In this document: positions 60,690 to 64,000 of the stretch, in pieces | Position numbering within the stretch: the first letter of the stretch is position 1 | Layout: every line of letters starts with the position of its first letter | Assembly (NCBI RefSeq): GCF_009936275.1 | Contig: NZ_AP019797.1 | Span: 2,215,890 to 2,279,889 of the forward strand | Source of the DNA: Rhodothermus marinus | GTDB taxonomy: Bacteria; Bacteroidota; Rhodothermia; Rhodothermales; Rhodothermaceae | Direction: 5' to 3' | DNA: 64,000 bases | Notes under the pieces: generated by a model | What the model was told of the DNA's origin: nothing | What the model saw: only the letters and a program-made list of their open reading frames with translations | Database searches by the model: none | Program-made: the position numbers and the translations under genes

Positions 60690-61637
60690 ATGACGCCCCC
60701 GATCGAGCTACGCGCCGTCACGAAACGCTTCGGGCCGATCACGGCCCTGGCCGGCGTGTCGCTGTCGGTCAGTGAAGGCGAGATGTTCGGACTCGTCGGA
60801 CCCGACGGCGCCGGCAAGACCACGCTGCTGCGCCTGGTGGCCGGCATCGCCCGGGCCGACGAGGGCGTCGTGCGCGTGCTCGGCCATGACCTGACCACCG
60901 AAGCCCGGCGCATTCGCCCGTTTATCGGCTACATGGCCCAGCGGTTTTCGCTCTACGGCGACCTGACCGTCGAGGAAAATCTTCGCTTTTTCGCGCGCCT
61001 GCACGGCACTGGCACCGACCGGGCCTGGCAGGAGCGCCTGCTGGAGATGACTGGCCTGGCTCCGTTCCGCACCCGGCTGGCCGACTACCTTTCGGGCGGC
61101 ATGAAGCAGAAGCTGGCGCTCATCTGCACGCTCGTCTACCGCCCACGCCTGCTGCTGCTCGACGAGCCCACCACGGGCGTCGATCCCGTCGCCCGACGCC
61201 AGTTCTGGGAGCTGCTCGTGGAGTTTCAGCAGGAAGGACTGACGATCGTGCTGGCCACGCCCTATCTGGACGAAGCCGAGCGCTGCCGCCGCGTGGCCCT
61301 GCTCCATCAGGGTCGCATCCTGGCGCTCGATACACCCGAAGCGCTCCGTGCGTCGCTCCCCGGCCGTCTGTTCGAACTGACGGCCACACCCGTGCGCGAA
61401 GCGGCCCGCCAGCTTCGCGCCTGGCTCGAGGCGCACCGCGTGCAGCTCATCGGCAACCGCATTCACCTGCTGCTCGATCACGACGATGAACTGACGCCAT
61501 TACTCGGCCGTCTCGAAGCCGAGGGCACCGTGCGGGTGCACGACTGCCAACCCATTGCGCCCACGCTGGAAAACGTCTTCCTCGCCTACCTGACCGAGCA
61601 GTCTACCCCATCAAAGCAAATCGACGATGTACGATGA
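60690..61637 (+). CDS. ABC transporter ATP-binding protein (first of two, YbhF-like)
   Basis: A 315-residue nucleotide-binding domain. Walker A reads GPDGAGKTTL (~residue 37), signature YLSGGMKQKLAL (~135), Walker B LLLLDEPTTGVDP (~158). The switch position reads LATPYLDEAE, where the usual His is Pro, so this subunit may be a poor ATPase and act as the non-catalytic half of a pair. The GPDGAGK form is typical of the first domain of YbhF/RbbA-like transporters; here the two domains are separate genes flanking the TolC gene. The stop overlaps the TolC start by 4 bp. Confidence 0.88.
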   Translation: MTPPIELRAVTKRFGPITALAGVSLSVSEGEMFGLVGPDGAGKTTLLRLVAGIARADEGVVRVLGHDLTTEARRIRPFIGYMAQRFSLYGDLTVEENLRFFARLHGTGTDRAWQERLLEMTGLAPFRTRLADYLSGGMKQKLALICTLVYRPRLLLLDEPTTGVDPVARRQFWELLVEFQQEGLTIVLATPYLDEAERCRRVALLHQGRILALDTPEALRASLPGRLFELTATPVREAARQLRAWLEAHRVQLIGNRIHLLLDHDDELTPLLGRLEAEGTVRVHDCQPIAPTLENVFLAYLTEQSTPSKQIDDVR

Positions 61638-62992
61638 AACATAGCCATCCTTCCCGGATGCTGCGCTGGCTGCCGGGCCTGCTGCTGGGATGCAGCCTGG
61701 CGCTCGCGCTCCAGGCGCAACCCGTACAGTTGACGCTGTCCGAAGCGATCCAACGGGGGCTCCGGACGCATCCCGACCTGGCCGCTGCCGAAGCGGCCGT
61801 GGCGGCCGCACAGGCCCGTATCGGTCAGGCCCGCGCGGCCTTGCAGCCCCGGCTGCAGTTTTCGGCCGGCTATCAGCGGCTGAGCGAGATCACGCCGTTT
61901 GCCATCACAATGCCGCTGCCGGGTGCCGAGCCGATCGAGATCACGCCCAACATTCCGAATCAGTACCAACTGCAGCTCTCGCTGCAGCAGCCGCTGTTTC
62001 AGGGTGGACGGCTGCGGGCTCAGCTCGAGGCGGCACGGCAGGAAGCGGCAGCGGCCGTTGCCGAGCAGCACGCCCGACGCGAGGCGCTCGCCTACCGCAT
62101 CGCCACGGCCTACTGGCAGCACGTGGAGGCCGAAGCGCTGGCCCGTGCCGCCGAGGAGAACGTCCGGCGTCTGGAAGCGCATCTGCAGGACGCCCGCAAC
62201 CGGCAGGCGCAGGGGCTTCTGCTCGAAAGCGAAGTACTCGATGTGGAGGTGGCGCTGGAGCAGGCCCGGCTCGAAGCGCTCCGGCAGCGGCAGGCGGCCC
62301 GACTCACCGCCGTCACCCTGAGCAGCCTGGTGGGCCTGCCGCCGGACACGCCGATCCGACTTTCCGACCGACCCGACACGGCCCTGCGGCCGGTGCCGCC
62401 GCTCGACAGCCTGCGTGCACTGGCCCTGCGCCGGCGGCCCGATCTGGCCGCACTCCGGCACACCATCGCCCGCGCCGATGCGTTGCAGTCCATGGCCCGG
62501 GCCGGCTGGTGGCCGCAGGTGGCGCTCGTCGGACGCTACCTTTACGCCCGACCCAATCCGCGCATCATTCCGCTGCAGGATCGCTTCGAGGGGACCTGGG
62601 AGGTCGGGCTGTCGCTGACGCTCGATCTGTGGAACGGCCTGCGCACGCACCATCAGGTGGCCGAGGCCACGGCGTTGCGCCGCCGGGCCGAAGCACAGGA
62701 GGCTGCCACGCTGCGCGCGCTGGACGTGGCGCTGGCGCAGGCGCGGCTCGGCGTCGAGCAGGCCTACGAGCGGCTGCGACTGGCCCGGCTGGTGGTCCGT
62801 CAGGCCGAAGCCCGCTATGCGCTCGTGCGCGATCAGTTCGCCCAGGGGCTGCGCACCAGCAGCGACCTGCTCGATGCCGAAACGGCCCTGGCGCAGGCAC
62901 GCGCCCGCGAAATCCAGGCCCGGACGGCCTGCGCGCTCGCCTGGCTGGCGCTGCATCAGGCGACCGGTACGCTGACCGAACACCTGCCATGA
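61634..62992 (+). CDS. TolC-family outer membrane efflux channel
   Basis: A 452-residue protein with a signal peptide (LLLGCSLALALQAQP) and two OEP repeats: PVQLTLSEAIQRGLRTHPDL, AAAQARIGQARAALQPRLQF at the N-terminus and LRALALRRRPDLAALRHTIA (~260) starting the second. Long helical segments rich in Ala/Arg/Gln/Leu (QLEAARQEAAAAVAEQHARR) build the periplasmic tunnel. It forms a trimeric outer membrane duct for the pump. It overlaps both neighbouring genes by 4 bp, so the complex is translated as a unit. A very long alternative frame across this region is a GC-rich shadow. Confidence 0.88.
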   Translation: MKHSHPSRMLRWLPGLLLGCSLALALQAQPVQLTLSEAIQRGLRTHPDLAAAEAAVAAAQARIGQARAALQPRLQFSAGYQRLSEITPFAITMPLPGAEPIEITPNIPNQYQLQLSLQQPLFQGGRLRAQLEAARQEAAAAVAEQHARREALAYRIATAYWQHVEAEALARAAEENVRRLEAHLQDARNRQAQGLLLESEVLDVEVALEQARLEALRQRQAARLTAVTLSSLVGLPPDTPIRLSDRPDTALRPVPPLDSLRALALRRRPDLAALRHTIARADALQSMARAGWWPQVALVGRYLYARPNPRIIPLQDRFEGTWEVGLSLTLDLWNGLRTHHQVAEATALRRRAEAQEAATLRALDVALAQARLGVEQAYERLRLARLVVRQAEARYALVRDQFAQGLRTSSDLLDAETALAQARAREIQARTACALAWLALHQATGTLTEHLP

Positions 62993-63927
62993 GCATACCC
63001 GCCATCGACGTACGCGACCTGACACGCCGCTTCGGCAGCTTCACGGCCGTCGACCACGTGACGTTTCAGGTGGAGGCCGGCGAGATCTTCGGCTTTCTGG
63101 GCGCCAATGGCGCCGGTAAGTCGACCACCATCCGCATGCTCTGCGGCCTGCTGCCGCCGTCGGAGGGCACCGCCCGCGTGGCCGGATTCGACGTGGCCCG
63201 CGAGCCCTACCGCGTGCGCCAGGCCATCGGCTACATGGCCCAGAAGTTCTCGCTCTACGAAGACCTGACCGGCCTGGAGAACCTGTACTTTTTCGGGACG
63301 GCCTACGGACTGACGGGCCGCCGGCTCGAAGCCCGCATCCGCGAGGTTACGGCCCGCGTGGGCCTGAACGGACAGGAACGCCGTCTGGTGCGCGAGCTGC
63401 CCACCGGCTGGCGCCAGCGGCTGGCGCTGGCCGGTGCGCTGCTACACGAGCCGTCTGTGGTGTTTCTGGACGAGCCCACCAGCGGCGTCGATCCGCTGGC
63501 CCGGCGTCGCTTCTGGGACCTGATCGCCGAGCTGGCCGCCGAGGGCACCACGGTGTTCGTCACCACGCACTACCTGGACGAGGCCGAGTACTGCAACCGG
63601 CTGGGCCTCATCCACAACGGCCGACTCATCGCGCTGGGCGCACCCGAAGCGCTGAAGGCGCGCTACCTGATCCGCCCGCTGTACGAGCTGGAAGCCACGC
63701 CGCTACGTGCCGCCCTGGAAACGCTGCGCCGGATGCCCGAAGTGTTCGAGGCGGATCCCTTCGGCAGTCGCATCCACGTGACCCTGCAGGATCGCTCTCT
63801 CGATCCTGAGCTACTCGTGCGCCGCCTGCGCGAGGCGGGGCTGACGGTCGCCGGCATTCGCCCCATCGTACCCACGCTCGAAGACGTATTTCTGCACTTG
63901 ATCGAGCATCCGCCCACCGAAACCTGA
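62989..63927 (+). CDS. ABC transporter ATP-binding protein (second of two)
   Basis: From the ATG at 62989 (MSIPAIDVRDLTRRFG) the protein is 312 residues. Walker A GANGAGKST (~38), signature LPTGWRQRLALAGALL (~137), Walker B VVFLDEPTSGVDP (~160) and an intact switch His in VTTHYLDEAEYC. Its residues suggest that this is the ATP-hydrolysing partner of the 60690-61637 product. The signature reads LPTGWRQ instead of LSGGxxQ, as often seen in this subfamily. The open frame extends far upstream (to 61690) but that part is the shadow of tolC. Followed by the permease after 7 bp. Confidence 0.87.
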   Translation: MSIPAIDVRDLTRRFGSFTAVDHVTFQVEAGEIFGFLGANGAGKSTTIRMLCGLLPPSEGTARVAGFDVAREPYRVRQAIGYMAQKFSLYEDLTGLENLYFFGTAYGLTGRRLEARIREVTARVGLNGQERRLVRELPTGWRQRLALAGALLHEPSVVFLDEPTSGVDPLARRRFWDLIAELAAEGTTVFVTTHYLDEAEYCNRLGLIHNGRLIALGAPEALKARYLIRPLYELEATPLRAALETLRRMPEVFEADPFGSRIHVTLQDRSLDPELLVRRLREAGLTVAGIRPIVPTLEDVFLHLIEHPPTET

Positions 63928-63934
63928 CCCGGCC

Positions 63935-64000
63935 ATGGCTGCGCTGCGCATGATCGCGACGCTGTTCGTCAAAGAATTCACCCAGATCCGGCGCGATCCA
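63935..64000 (+). CDS. ABC-2 permease, 5' fragment at window end
   Basis: Only the first 22 codons are in the window, starting MAALRMIATLFVKEFTQIRR. The FVKEFxQIRRDP pattern is characteristic of the N-terminus of YbhS/YbhR-type ABC-2 permeases, and the position directly after two ABC ATPase genes supports this. The rest of the gene lies outside. Confidence 0.75.
   Translation, partial: MAALRMIATLFVKEFTQIRRDP

Noticed and set aside
61690..62988. N-terminal extension of the second ABC ATPase
   Set aside because: It is the +2 shadow of the TolC gene; the ATPase starts at 62989 with the standard ATGA overlap.

Overview
The window looks like chromosome of a thermophilic, GC-rich member of the Bacteroidota/Rhodothermota group, most probably Rhodothermus. 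The evidence is SusC/SusD receptors, PorV-type and type IX secretion (T9SS)-like C-terminal sorting domains, gliding-type Gld ABC genes, a GH63 enzyme of the mannosylglycerate hydrolase type and a high-GC codon bias. The species is inferred; no rRNA or tRNA gene was seen.

Layout. 1-2.8 kb: minus-strand sugar operon (DUF1080 protein cut by the window edge, sugar-phosphate isomerase/epimerase, MFS symporter) behind two LacI-type palindromes. 3.0-30.4 kb: two related blocks, both on the minus strand. Each starts with a module of TonB-dependent receptor, secreted protein with FnIII and sorting domains, and PorV-like barrel, followed by a hairpin terminator and then CRTAC1/VCBS and TPR lipoproteins. 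The second block also has a membrane-bound multiheme cytochrome c fused to TPRs, and its receptor carries a frameshift. A diverged ~190 bp intergenic repeat lies upstream of each receptor. 30.8-46 kb: SusC and SusD, two very large VCBS lipoproteins, a lipoprotein that is only a TonB plug domain, and a secreted six-hairpin glycosidase.

46-51 kb: an MNT/HEPN toxin-antitoxin pair, then a DUF4340 protein with GldG, GldF and GldA. 51-55.6 kb: a DUF4143 ATPase, a frameshifted OprB-type porin behind a metal-repressor-like palindrome, a DUF433/DUF5615 pair and the GH63 hydrolase. 55.7-58.6 kb: an M49-like lipoprotein peptidase and a CRISPR array of 16 identical 30-nt repeats without cas genes in view. 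59-64 kb: a plus-strand TetR-controlled efflux operon (HlyD-type adaptor, ABC ATPase, TolC-like channel, second ABC ATPase, permease cut by the window end).

How it fits together. Much of the window builds the outer membrane and surface: three receptor systems are each followed, after a terminator, by predicted surface VCBS/TPR lipoproteins. The most unusual item is the duplicated receptor-cargo-PorV module coupled to CRTAC1, TPR and (in one copy) multiheme cytochrome genes. Its function is not known from the sequence; an envelope system for substrate capture or electron transfer is inference.
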